Source of the DNA: RGIG3002 sp045546775
GTDB lineage: Bacteria; Bacillota; Clostridia; Lachnospirales; Lachnospiraceae
DNA: 16,768 bases
Assembly: GCA_045546775.1 (NCBI GenBank)
Contig: JAZQDM010000074.1
Location: 1-16,768, forward strand
Reading direction: 5' to 3'
Position numbers and translations under genes: made by a program. This document shows positions 7,537 to 15,261 of the stretch, piece by piece. The notes beneath the pieces are model-generated. The model saw nothing but the letters and a program-made list of their open reading frames with translations, did not search any database and had not been told where the DNA came from. Every line of letters begins with the position of its first letter. Position 1 is the stretch's first letter.

Positions 7537-8592
7537 ATGTATCGGGAACAGACAAAAGTGGTACAGATTGGAAATAAAAAAATTGGCGGCGGCAATCCGA
7601 TTATGATTCAGTCCATGACAAATACAAGGACGGAAGATGTGGCTGCTACGGTAGAACAAATCAAACGTTTGGAAGCGGCAGGCTGTGACATTGTGCGTGC
7701 TACGGTGCCAAATATGGAGGCGGCAAAAGCCATTGCAGAAATCAAAAAACAGATTGCCATTCCCCTTGTTGCAGACATTCATTTTGACTACAAAATGGCT
7801 ATCGCAGCGATGGAAAACGGGGCGGACAAAATCCGAATTAATCCCGGAAATATCGGCGCGAGAGAAAATGTGGAAGCAGTTGTGCGCGTGGCCAAAGAAA
7901 GAAATATTCCGATTCGCGTCGGTGTAAACAGTGGCTCCTTGGAGCGCAATCTTGTGGAAAAATACGGCGGCGTAACGGCAGAGGGCATTGTAGAAAGTGC
8001 CTTGGATAAAGTAAAAATGATTGAAGATATGGACTATGATAATTTGGTTATCAGTATCAAGTCCTCGGATGTGTTGATGTGTGTGAAGGCGCATGAAATT
8101 TTGGCAACAAAGACAAACCATCCGTTGCATGTAGGTATTACGGAATCCGGCACAATTATTAGCGGAAATATCAAGTCTTCGATCGGTCTTGGTCTGATTT
8201 TACACCAGGGAATCGGTGATACCATCCGTGTATCGTTGACCGGTGATCCGGTGGAAGAGATTAAATCTGCGAAGCTTATTTTGCGTACGTTGGGACTGCG
8301 TAAAGGCGGCATCGAAATTGTTTCCTGCCCCACTTGCGGACGAACCAAAATAGATTTGATCGGTCTTGCAAATCAAGTAGAAAATATGGTAGCGGATATT
8401 CCGCTTGACCTGAAAGTTGCTGTAATGGGCTGTGCAGTAAACGGCCCCGGCGAGGCAAAAGAAGCGGATATCGGAATTGCCGGTGGAATCGGAGAAGGCC
8501 TTCTCATCAAAAAAGGCGAAATTATTAAGAAAGTTCCGGAAGACCAATTGCTTTCCGTGCTGAGAGAGGAATTGCTTAACTGGAAAGGCTAA
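7537..8592 (+). CDS. ispG: 4-hydroxy-3-methylbut-2-enyl diphosphate synthase (flavodoxin/ferredoxin dependent)
   Basis: This iron-sulfur enzyme carries out the penultimate MEP-pathway step, reducing MEcPP to HMBPP. The compact 351-residue two-domain bacterial form lacks the plant insert. The TIM barrel part shows PIMIQSMTNT (21-30), LVADIHFDYKMA (77-88), KIRINPGNIG (98-107) and RVGVNSGSLE (127-136). The C-terminal part carries cluster ligands C264 and C267 (SCPTCG), C299 (MGCAVNGPGE) and E306. AGTGAGG at 7523-7529 is seven bases before the ATG. polC begins four bases after the stop, a linkage common in Clostridia and Bacilli. Together with dxr this makes the precursors used by uppS. Confidence 0.97.
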   Translation: MYREQTKVVQIGNKKIGGGNPIMIQSMTNTRTEDVAATVEQIKRLEAAGCDIVRATVPNMEAAKAIAEIKKQIAIPLVADIHFDYKMAIAAMENGADKIRINPGNIGARENVEAVVRVAKERNIPIRVGVNSGSLERNLVEKYGGVTAEGIVESALDKVKMIEDMDYDNLVISIKSSDVLMCVKAHEILATKTNHPLHVGITESGTIISGNIKSSIGLGLILHQGIGDTIRVSLTGDPVEEIKSAKLILRTLGLRKGGIEIVSCPTCGRTKIDLIGLANQVENMVADIPLDLKVAVMGCAVNGPGEAKEADIGIAGGIGEGLLIKKGEIIKKVPEDQLLSVLREELLNWKG

Positions 8593-8596
8593 TGTT

Positions 8597-11500
8597 ATGG
8601 CAAAGAAGTTTTTTGAGGTGTTTCCTACATTAAAACTGGATAAGGGATTGCAGGATTTGTTTGAACAGGTGCAGGTGGAGCGTGTTTCTGCCACGCGCAC
8701 CAAGGATTTTATCCGTATTTACATATCTTGCGAAAGGCTGATACAGAAGGAAACAATCCTTTTTGTGGAAGAGGCAATTAAGACGAAGCTTTTTCCGAAT
8801 GCGCCAGTGCAAATAAAAATTTATGAGAAATATCAGTTGTCTTCCCAGTACAACCCGGAAAAGCTGATGAATGCGTATCGTGACAGTATTTTGCTGGAGC
8901 TTAGGGAATACGACCATATCGAATACAATGCATTCAAAAACGCGAAAGTTTCGTATCCGGATGAAAACAAAGTTGTTTTGTCGGTGGAAGATTCCGTTCT
9001 TGTGCGGGGCAAAGAGGAAGATTTGCTTCGTATTTTGGATAAGATTTTTAATGACAGATGTGGTTTTTCTTGTATTTTTACAATGGAATATGTGGAGTCT
9101 AAGAAAAAATCAAGAAGAGAAGAAAGTGAGTCTGCCATTGCAAGGCAAGTGGCAGAAATTACGGCAAGAGCCGGAAGAACTGCGGAGGGCGGAGACGACG
9201 GCGGCGCAGCGGCTGCAGAGTCTGCGGCGAAGGATGGAACAAGCAGCGAAGAAACCGGACAGACTAAAACTGCATCAACCGGAGAAGCTTCCGGGGCAAA
9301 GAAGGCAGATACACAAAAGCCAAAAGAAGAACCGAAAAATTCCGGTTATACAAGAAAACCGAAAAAATCAGACAATCCGGATGTGCTTTACGGACGTGAT
9401 TTTGAAGAAGACGCTATCGCCATGGAAGAAATTGTCGGCGAGATGGGCGAGATTGTTGTGCGGGGACAGATTTTAAATTTGGACAAACGTGAAATCCGCG
9501 GTGAAAAAACAATTGTTATTTTTGATGTGACGGACTTTTCTGATACGATGACCGTGAAACTTTTTACAAGAAACGACCAGTTGGACGAAGTGCTGGCAGG
9601 CATCAAAAAAGGTGCCTTTGTCAAAATCAAAGGTGTCACAGTCATCGACCGGTTTGATAACGAACTGACCATCGGCTCCATTGTGGGCGTAAAGAAAATC
9701 CCTGATTTTACGGTGAGCCGTTCCGATAACAGCGCAAGAAAACGTGTGGAATTGCATTGCCATACCAAAATGAGTGACATGGACGGCGTTTCTGAGGCAA
9801 AAGACATTGTAAAACGTGCTTACAAATGGGGACATCCGGCCATTGCGATTACGGATCACGGCGTAGTACAGTCGTTCCCGGATGCCAATCATGTCTGGGA
9901 TGATTTGTGGAGAGATGAGAAAGCAAAGCGGAAAGAAGCCGGCGACACCAATCCGGACAAGCAGGACTTTTTCAAAGTAATCTATGGCATGGAAGCGTAT
10001 ATCGTAGATGACTTGAAGGAAATTGTAACCGGTAACAAAGGACAGACACTGGATGAGACGTATGTTGTTTTTGATATTGAGACGACCGGTTTTTCGCCGG
10101 TAACAAACCGCATTATAGAAATCGGTGCGGTAAAAGTTGCAGGCGGAGAAATTACAGACCGGTATTCCACGTTTGTCAATCCGGATGTGCCGATTCCGTT
10201 TGAAATTGAAAAATTGACAGGAATCAATGACAATATGGTAATTGATTCCCCTATGATAGAAGAAATATTGCCACAGTTTCTGGCCTTTTGCGAGGATGCA
10301 GTTTTGGTGGCACACAACGCAAACTTCGATATGAGTTTTATTATCGAGAATGCAAAGCGCCTCGATATGGAGCGGGAGTTTACGTATTTGGATACGCTGG
10401 GACTTGCCAGAATGCTGTTCCCAAGCCAAAACAAGCACACGCTGGATGCCATGGCAAAAATATTAGGCGTATCGTTAGAAAATCATCACCGGGCAGTAGA
10501 CGATGCAGAGGCAACCGCACAAATTTTTGTGAAGTTGCTTGCCATGCTCAAAGAAGATGGTGTGGAAACGCTTACAACAATTAATGAGATGGGAGCAAAG
10601 AGTGTGTCCGCGATTGCAAAGCTTCCGTCTTATCATGCCATTATTTTGGCGCAAAATAATATCGGGCGGGTCAATTTGTACCGGCTTGTGTCGGAATCCC
10701 ATCTGACGTATTTTAACAGACGGCCCAAAGTGCCAAAGAGTTTGTTGCAAGAGTGCAGGGAAGGACTTTTGCTTGGAAGTGCCTGCGAGGCCGGTGAGTT
10801 GTACCGCGCTTTGCTGGAAGGAAAAGCGGATACAGAAATTGCGCGGATTGTCAACTTTTATGACTATCTGGAAATCCAGCCTTGCGGAAACAATCAATTT
10901 ATGATTGTTTCGGACAAACATCCGAATATCAACTCCATAGAAGATATTCAGGCGATGAACAAAAAAATTGTGGCGCTTGGAGAACAGTTCCACAAGCCTG
11001 TTGTGGCTACGTGCGACGTACACTTTTTGGATCCGGAGGATGAAGTATACAGACGTATTATTATGGCTGGAAAAGGCTTTAGCGATGCGGATGACCAGGC
11101 ACCTCTTTATTTGCGGACGACAGAGGAAATGCTTAACGAATTTGCCTATTTGGGAAGTGACAAAGCGGAAGAAGTTGTTATTACCAACACAAACCTGATT
11201 GCAGATACAATAGATTGCATGTCTCCGGTACGCCCGGATAAATGTCCGCCGGTAATTGAAAATTCTGATGAAACTTTGACCAATATTTGTTATAATAAAG
11301 CACATGAGATGTATGGTGAAACGTTACCTGACATCGTAGAAGAAAGACTGAAAAAGGAATTAAATTCCATCATCACCAACGGTTTCGCGGTTATGTATAT
11401 CATCGCCCAGAAGCTTGTTTGGAAGTCGGTGGAAGACGGGTATCTCGTTGGTTCCCGTGGTTCCGTTGGTTCTTCTTTTGTGGCGTTTATGGCAGGTATT

Positions 11501-13141
11501 ACAGAAGTAAATGCGCTTAGTCCGCATTACTACTGTCCGCACTGCTATTACAGCGACTTCTATTCCGATGAAGTGCGTGCTTATGCAGGAAAAGCCGGTT
11601 GTGATATGCCGGACAAAGATTGCCCGGTGTGCGGCAAGCCTTTGAAAAAAGACGGCTTTGATATCCCCTTTGAAACGTTCCTTGGATTTAAAGGAGACAA
11701 AGAGCCGGATATCGACTTAAACTTCTCCGGTGAATACCAGAGTAAGGCGCATAAGTACACGGAAGTAATTTTTGGACACGGGCAGACATATCGTGCCGGA
11801 ACAATTGCGACACTGGCAGATAAAACAGCCTTTGGTTATGTAAAAAATTACTTCGAGGAAAGAGGAAAAAGAAAACGTGTTTGTGAGATTAACCGTATCG
11901 TAGGCGGTTGTACCGGTATACGCAGAAGTACCGGACAACACCCCGGTGGTATCGTTGTATTACCGCTTGGGGAAGACATTAACTCGTTTACGCCGGTACA
12001 GCATCCGGCAAACGATATGAAGACCGATACGATTACAACACATTTTGATTATCACTCCATTGACCACAATTTGTTAAAGCTTGATATTCTCGGACACGAC
12101 GATCCGACCATGATTCGTATGTTGCAGGATTTGACCGGCATTGACCCGGTAAAAATTCCGCTGGACGACCAGCAGGTTATGTCGCTGTTTCGCAGTACGG
12201 ATGCATTGGGAATTAAGCCGGAGCAGATTGGGGGCTGTCCGCTGGGGGCACTTGGTATCCCGGAGTTTGGAACGGAGTTTGTTATTCAAATGTTGATTGA
12301 CACACAACCGTCTTCCTTTTCGGATTTGGTGCGTATTTCCGGACTTTCTCACGGAACTGACGTGTGGCTTGGCAATGCCCAGGCGTTGATTGAGGAAGGA
12401 AAAGCAACCATTTCTACAGCAATCTGTACCCGAGACGATATTATGACGTATTTGATTAATATGGGGGTAGAGAGCAGCTTGTCCTTTACCATTATGGAGA
12501 GTGTCCGTAAAGGAAAAGGACTCAAACCTGAGTGGGAAGAAGCTATGCTTGCGGCAGACGTGCCGGAGTGGTATATTTGGTCTTGTAAGAAGATTAAATA
12601 CATGTTCCCGAAAGCACATGCGGCAGCCTATGTTATGATGGCATGGCGTATTGCCTACTGTAAGGTAAATTATCCGCAAGCTTATTATGCGGCGTATTTT
12701 AGTATCCGTGCGTCAGCGTTTTCTTATGAAATTATGTGTCAGGGTCAGACCCATTTGGAAAATGTAATGGCTGATTATGAAAAGAGAAAGGACACGTTGT
12801 CAAAGAAAGAGCAGGATACGCAAAAAGATATGAAAATCGTGCAGGAAATGTACGCACGAGGCTATGAATTTGAGCCTATTGATATTTTTAGAGCACAATC
12901 AAGACTTTTCCAAATTATGGATGACGGAAAAATTATGCCATCACTAAACAGTATAGACGGTCTGGGAGAAAAGGCGGCAGACGCTATTGTAGAAGCAGCA
13001 AAAGACGGTCCATTTTTGTCAAAGGATGACTTTAGGCAAAGGACAAAGGCATCTAAGACGATTATTGAAATGATGGACAGTTTGAATTTGCTTGGCGATT
13101 TGCCGGAATCCAATCAGATTAGTTTGTTTGATTTGGTGTAA
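8597..13141 (+). CDS. polC: DNA polymerase III alpha subunit, Gram-positive PolC type
   Basis: This replicative polymerase has 1514 residues, about 75 longer than Bacillus PolC. Domains in order: N-terminal region (1-165); hydrophilic Ala/Gly/Ser/Glu/Lys linker (about 166-262); OB fold (270-365); PHP domain from 382 (H387, H389, D394, D420-H421); DEDDh proofreading exonuclease inserted in PHP (489-650; D493, E495, D578, H631, D636); then the polymerase core, with GSRGSVGSSF (952-961), zinc-finger cysteines C980, C983, C1009, C1012, the palm PDIDLNFSG (catalytic D1038 and D1040) and the KLDILG aspartate D1163. It ends in a sliding-clamp peptide, QISLF (1507-1511). GGAAAGG at 8582-8588 precedes the ATG. 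All catalytic acids are present. The linker accounts for most of the extra length. Confidence 0.98.
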   Translation: MAKKFFEVFPTLKLDKGLQDLFEQVQVERVSATRTKDFIRIYISCERLIQKETILFVEEAIKTKLFPNAPVQIKIYEKYQLSSQYNPEKLMNAYRDSILLELREYDHIEYNAFKNAKVSYPDENKVVLSVEDSVLVRGKEEDLLRILDKIFNDRCGFSCIFTMEYVESKKKSRREESESAIARQVAEITARAGRTAEGGDDGGAAAAESAAKDGTSSEETGQTKTASTGEASGAKKADTQKPKEEPKNSGYTRKPKKSDNPDVLYGRDFEEDAIAMEEIVGEMGEIVVRGQILNLDKREIRGEKTIVIFDVTDFSDTMTVKLFTRNDQLDEVLAGIKKGAFVKIKGVTVIDRFDNELTIGSIVGVKKIPDFTVSRSDNSARKRVELHCHTKMSDMDGVSEAKDIVKRAYKWGHPAIAITDHGVVQSFPDANHVWDDLWRDEKAKRKEAGDTNPDKQDFFKVIYGMEAYIVDDLKEIVTGNKGQTLDETYVVFDIETTGFSPVTNRIIEIGAVKVAGGEITDRYSTFVNPDVPIPFEIEKLTGINDNMVIDSPMIEEILPQFLAFCEDAVLVAHNANFDMSFIIENAKRLDMEREFTYLDTLGLARMLFPSQNKHTLDAMAKILGVSLENHHRAVDDAEATAQIFVKLLAMLKEDGVETLTTINEMGAKSVSAIAKLPSYHAIILAQNNIGRVNLYRLVSESHLTYFNRRPKVPKSLLQECREGLLLGSACEAGELYRALLEGKADTEIARIVNFYDYLEIQPCGNNQFMIVSDKHPNINSIEDIQAMNKKIVALGEQFHKPVVATCDVHFLDPEDEVYRRIIMAGKGFSDADDQAPLYLRTTEEMLNEFAYLGSDKAEEVVITNTNLIADTIDCMSPVRPDKCPPVIENSDETLTNICYNKAHEMYGETLPDIVEERLKKELNSIITNGFAVMYIIAQKLVWKSVEDGYLVGSRGSVGSSFVAFMAGITEVNALSPHYYCPHCYYSDFYSDEVRAYAGKAGCDMPDKDCPVCGKPLKKDGFDIPFETFLGFKGDKEPDIDLNFSGEYQSKAHKYTEVIFGHGQTYRAGTIATLADKTAFGYVKNYFEERGKRKRVCEINRIVGGCTGIRRSTGQHPGGIVVLPLGEDINSFTPVQHPANDMKTDTITTHFDYHSIDHNLLKLDILGHDDPTMIRMLQDLTGIDPVKIPLDDQQVMSLFRSTDALGIKPEQIGGCPLGALGIPEFGTEFVIQMLIDTQPSSFSDLVRISGLSHGTDVWLGNAQALIEEGKATISTAICTRDDIMTYLINMGVESSLSFTIMESVRKGKGLKPEWEEAMLAADVPEWYIWSCKKIKYMFPKAHAAAYVMMAWRIAYCKVNYPQAYYAAYFSIRASAFSYEIMCQGQTHLENVMADYEKRKDTLSKKEQDTQKDMKIVQEMYARGYEFEPIDIFRAQSRLFQIMDDGKIMPSLNSIDGLGEKAADAIVEAAKDGPFLSKDDFRQRTKASKTIIEMMDSLNLLGDLPESNQISLFDLV

Positions 13142-13178
13142 GAAAGATTAGCGAGATGACGCGGAAAGAGGAAAAGAA

Positions 13179-13568
13179 ATGCAGATTAGAATTAAAAAAG
13201 TAAGCGATAAAGCAATTATACCTACAAGATTAACCAAACATGCAGCAGGATACGATTTGTATGCATGTACAAATACGATGACCGTTATTTCACCGCACCA
13301 GACGGTACGTATCCGTACCGGTTTGGCAATCGAAATTCCGGAAGGACATTTTGCCCTTGTTGTAGCAAGAGGCGGTTTGACGACAAAACAGGCACTTCGT
13401 GTGGGACATGGTGTTGCTACAATTGATGCGGATTTCAAAGGCGAATGGTCCATTCCGCTTTACAACGATTCTGACATCCCGCAGACCATCAATCCGATGG
13501 AATGTGTGGCACAGTTTATTGTAATGCCGTGCATGGAACTGGATTTTGAACAGGTGGCAGAACTGTAA
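13179..13568 (+). CDS. dut: Divergent dUTPase-like protein lacking motif V
   Basis: The 129-residue protein follows the trimeric dUTPase fold: motif I AAGYDLYA (22-29), motif II ARGGLTTK (63-70), motif III TIDADFKGEW (81-90, catalytic D83), and a motif IV-like ECVAQFIVMP (108-117). Departures from canonical enzymes are the usual RSS/RSG serine replaced by glycine, the motif III tyrosine replaced by F86, and an end at VAEL where the glycine-rich motif V would begin. dUTPase splits dUTP to dUMP and PPi, keeping uracil out of DNA; whether this version does so is uncertain. AGAGG at 13167-13171 sits seven bases from the ATG. It lies 37 bases after polC, with no terminator between them, which suits a replication role. 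A dCTP-deaminase-family relative is possible. Confidence 0.75.
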   Translation: MQIRIKKVSDKAIIPTRLTKHAAGYDLYACTNTMTVISPHQTVRIRTGLAIEIPEGHFALVVARGGLTTKQALRVGHGVATIDADFKGEWSIPLYNDSDIPQTINPMECVAQFIVMPCMELDFEQVAEL

Positions 13569-13619
13569 AAAAGCAGGTCTTTCACTGAACAAAATGAAAT
13601 ACAATGAAAAACAATAAAA

Positions 13620-13658
13620 AACAACGATTGGACATATACGTCTAATCGTTGTTTTTTT
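13620..13658. terminator. Bidirectional intrinsic terminator between dut and the minus-strand small membrane gene
   Basis: AACAACGATTGGAC (13620-13633) pairs with GTCTAATCGTTGTT (13640-13653), with one mismatch and a six-base loop. It is followed by T residues on the plus strand (to 13658) and by TTTTTT on the minus strand (13615-13620), so it can stop both transcripts. The last codons and stop of the minus-strand gene lie inside the stem. Confidence 0.88.
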
Positions 13659-13920
13659 CGCGTCTTTTTTTGATAAATAAATATATAATACCAAAGAACA
13701 GCAGAAGTGAAACCGCAAAAAAGAAAACGGCACCGCCTTTTTTGTTTTCCTGCCATAAGTCCACGCCAACGGCACACAAAACAAAAATAAATACGCCATA
13801 AAATCCTACAAATATGAGAGCCGCCAAAATGCGAAGCGGCCAAGGCACTTTTTTGCTTGAGCTTAGTTCAATGCAGCCTTCAAATATAATTTCGAAAATC
13901 AATTCTGCGATAAATTCCAT
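13642..13920 (-). CDS. Small two-pass membrane protein of unknown function
   Basis: I do not recognise this 92-residue protein. A short amphipathic N-terminus (MEFIAELIFEIIFEG) is followed by two membrane helices (about 29-53 and 62-83) joined by a short polar loop (DLWQENKKG) and a basic tail (KKRREKNND). The frame is open further upstream, but GGAG seven bases before the ATG at 13918-13920 on the minus strand supports this start. It faces polC-dut convergently and its stop lies within the shared terminator. Its transcript would come from read-through of the upstream tRNA-Glu terminator or from a promoter I cannot place. The ribosome site, terminator fit and membrane pattern make it a likely real gene. 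Confidence 0.65.
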   Translation of the reverse strand: MEFIAELIFEIIFEGCIELSSSKKVPWPLRILAALIFVGFYGVFIFVLCAVGVDLWQENKKGGAVFFFAVSLLLFFGIIYLFIKKRREKNND

Positions 13921-13941
13921 ATCGTTTCTCCGTAATATGTG

Positions 13942-13971
13942 AAAAAAAGCATTGAAACCATCTGATTTCAA
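13942..13971 (-). terminator. Intrinsic terminator of tRNA-Glu
   Basis: On the minus strand, TTGAAATC and GGTTTCAA form an eight-pair stem with one G-U pair and loop AGAT, followed by TGC and seven T. It lies about 45 bases after the tRNA 3' end. Confidence 0.8.
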
Positions 13972-14014
13972 CACTTCTTCAGGGTTGGGCTGTTAAATTT
14001 TCATTTACAGTCAA

Positions 14015-14086
14015 CAGCTCGTAGGGGAATCGAACCCCTGTTTCCGCCGTGAGAGGGCGGCGTCTTGACCGCTTGACCAACGAGCC
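14015..14086 (-). tRNA. tRNA-Glu (anticodon CTC)
   Basis: The minus strand folds into a full cloverleaf. Acceptor arms are GGCTCGT and ACGAGCT, the D arm is GTC/GAC, the anticodon stem CCGCC/GGCGG holds loop CTCTCAC, and T stem AGGGG/CCCCT holds loop TTCGATT. Anticodon CTC reads GAG. The discriminator is G73, as in known glutamate tRNAs. The first acceptor pair is G-U, not G-C, and no CCA is encoded, so CCA would be added after transcription. It is flanked by its own promoter and terminator, so it is a single-tRNA unit. Confidence 0.95.
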
Positions 14087-14126
14087 ATAATACACATTTC
14101 GACGTGCCAAAAGCAAGTCCTTGACT

Positions 14127-14155
14127 ATAGTATTATATTTCGGGAGAAATTGCAA
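14127..14155 (-). promoter_or_regulatory. Promoter of tRNA-Glu
   Basis: On the minus strand, TTGCAA (14150-14155) and TACTAT (14127-14132) are separated by 17 bases, about 40 bases upstream of the tRNA 5' end. Confidence 0.65.
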
Positions 14156-14209
14156 GTACTTTTTTTGGAAAATGAGAAAAAATGCAAATCTGCTTTTTTG
14201 ATTCATATG

Positions 14210-14238
14210 TTGACAAACAATTAAATACATGTTTAAAT
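14210..14238 (+). promoter_or_regulatory. Promoter of the ArsR-family operon
   Basis: A perfect -35 TTGACA (14210-14215) is followed 17 bases later by TTAAAT (14233-14238), a moderate -10 box. The spacer and -10 lie inside the first palindromic operator, the usual arrangement for repression by occlusion. Confidence 0.7.
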
Positions 14239-14272
14239 GTTATTGTAAACAATTAAACAAGCATTTAATTGT
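14216..14272 (+). promoter_or_regulatory. Two tandem palindromic operators for the ArsR-family repressor
   Basis: Two similar 25-base sites occupy 14216-14240 and 14248-14272, starting 32 bases apart. Each begins AACAATTAAA and ends TTTAAxTGT. In the second, ACAATTAAA and TTTAATTGT are perfect inverted nine-base arms around a six-base centre; the first is imperfect. A/T-rich palindromes of this size are typical ArsR/SmtB targets. Site 1 covers the promoter core and site 2 the start of the transcript. Autoregulation is inferred from the position. Confidence 0.75.
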
Positions 14273-14292
14273 TCGCGTAAGGAGGTTTGAAA

Positions 14293-14655
14293 GTGAAAAG
14301 TAATAAATTACCACATGACCATGGACAAAACGAAGAAATCATTCTTGAAAAATTACCAACCGTTGAAGAGTGCAAATTGGTTGCGGATGTTTTTAAGCAA
14401 ATAAGTGACGGTACTAGACTCCGGATATTGTGGTTCTTATGTCACTGTGAAGAATGTGTAAGTAATATTTCAGCGGCAATGGGAATGAGTGATCCGGCGG
14501 TTTCACATCACCTGAAGGTTTTGAGAAATGCAGGTCTGATAGTAAGTCGACGCGATGGAAAAGAAATGTATTATAAACTTGCGGATACATTGGTAGCCGA
14601 ACATATACATCGAATTTGTGAAGAAATATTTCAGATTACATGTCCGTTGGAATAG
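14293..14655 (+). CDS. ArsR/SmtB-family metal-responsive repressor, cysteine-rich
   Basis: The 120-residue winged-helix protein has its recognition region at SDPAVSHHLKVLRNAGL (66-82) and a wing at VSRRDGKEMYYKL (84-96). FKQISDGTRLRILWFL (34-49) is the usual ArsR opening. The classic ELCVC metal site reads EECVS here: C55 remains, the second cysteine is lost, and C50 and C52 lie just before it (CHCEEC). Further possible ligands are H8 and H10, C27, C109, C117, and D98, H104 and H106 in the last helix. It is probably released from DNA by a thiophilic or transition metal; which one cannot be read from sequence. The GTG at 14293 is chosen because GGAGG (14281-14285) sits seven bases before it; a TTG at 14287 is too close. 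Confidence 0.9.
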   Translation: MKSNKLPHDHGQNEEIILEKLPTVEECKLVADVFKQISDGTRLRILWFLCHCEECVSNISAAMGMSDPAVSHHLKVLRNAGLIVSRRDGKEMYYKLADTLVAEHIHRICEEIFQITCPLE

Positions 14656-14664
14656 GAGGAACAA

Positions 14665-15240
14665 ATGATTTTTCGAATAATAGCTATTTTCATTATGTTT
14701 GTTTTTTATATGTTTTATTTTGCAAAAATTGTTATTCAGAAACAGCAATCCATTAAAACAAATCAAATGGGAATCGGCAATAAACCGAAAAAGGTATTGG
14801 TGATTGAGCGGATTATGAGTTGTGCTACAGTGCTGACATGCGTTATAGGTGTGTGCAGTATCTTTTTAGTAAAGAGTTTTCTTATAACAGAAATCAGAAT
14901 CGTTGGAGTTTTGGCAGGTATTCTCGGTGTGTCATTTTTTGCATTAGCAACCATTACGATGAAGACCAGTTGGCGAGTAGGAATTCCGGAAGAGAAAACA
15001 ACTCTTGTTACACAAGGAATCTATCGGTTCAGTAGAAATCCGGCGTTTGTTGGATTTGATTTGTTGTACCTTTCTATCTGCCTTATGTTTTTTAATATTC
15101 CATTAGTACTGGTATCCGTGTGGGCAGCTGTCATGTTGCATCTTCAAATCTTGCAGGAGGAAAAGCATATGCAGCATATGTTTGGGGATGAATACGATAC
15201 GTATAGGAAGCATACGTTGAGATATTTTGGGAGAAGATAA
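14665..15240 (+). CDS. Membrane methyltransferase of the ICMT/PEMT-like family
   Basis: The 191-residue membrane protein has about four to five hydrophobic helices (1-22, 46-68, 74-98, 128-158). A C-terminal half matches the isoprenylcysteine carboxyl methyltransferase / phospholipid methyltransferase pattern: GIYRFSRNPAFVG (118-130), a glutamate pair (E165-E166), then FGDEYDTYRKHTLRYF (173-188). These families bind SAM at the membrane surface with that motif set. Bacteria lack prenylated CaaX proteins in general, so the substrate is more likely a lipid or small hydrophobic molecule. GGAGG at 14655-14659 overlaps the end of the repressor gene, and the ATG is five bases later, so the two are tightly coupled. 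Confidence 0.8.
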   Translation: MIFRIIAIFIMFVFYMFYFAKIVIQKQQSIKTNQMGIGNKPKKVLVIERIMSCATVLTCVIGVCSIFLVKSFLITEIRIVGVLAGILGVSFFALATITMKTSWRVGIPEEKTTLVTQGIYRFSRNPAFVGFDLLYLSICLMFFNIPLVLVSVWAAVMLHLQILQEEKHMQHMFGDEYDTYRKHTLRYFGRR

Positions 15241-15261
15241 AAGCTTTGATTGGAGGTTTAT

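Noticed and set aside
13979..14230. Minus-strand 83-codon reading frame over the tRNA and its promoter
   Set aside because: It is translated straight through the tRNA-Glu cloverleaf and both promoter boxes and has no ribosome site.
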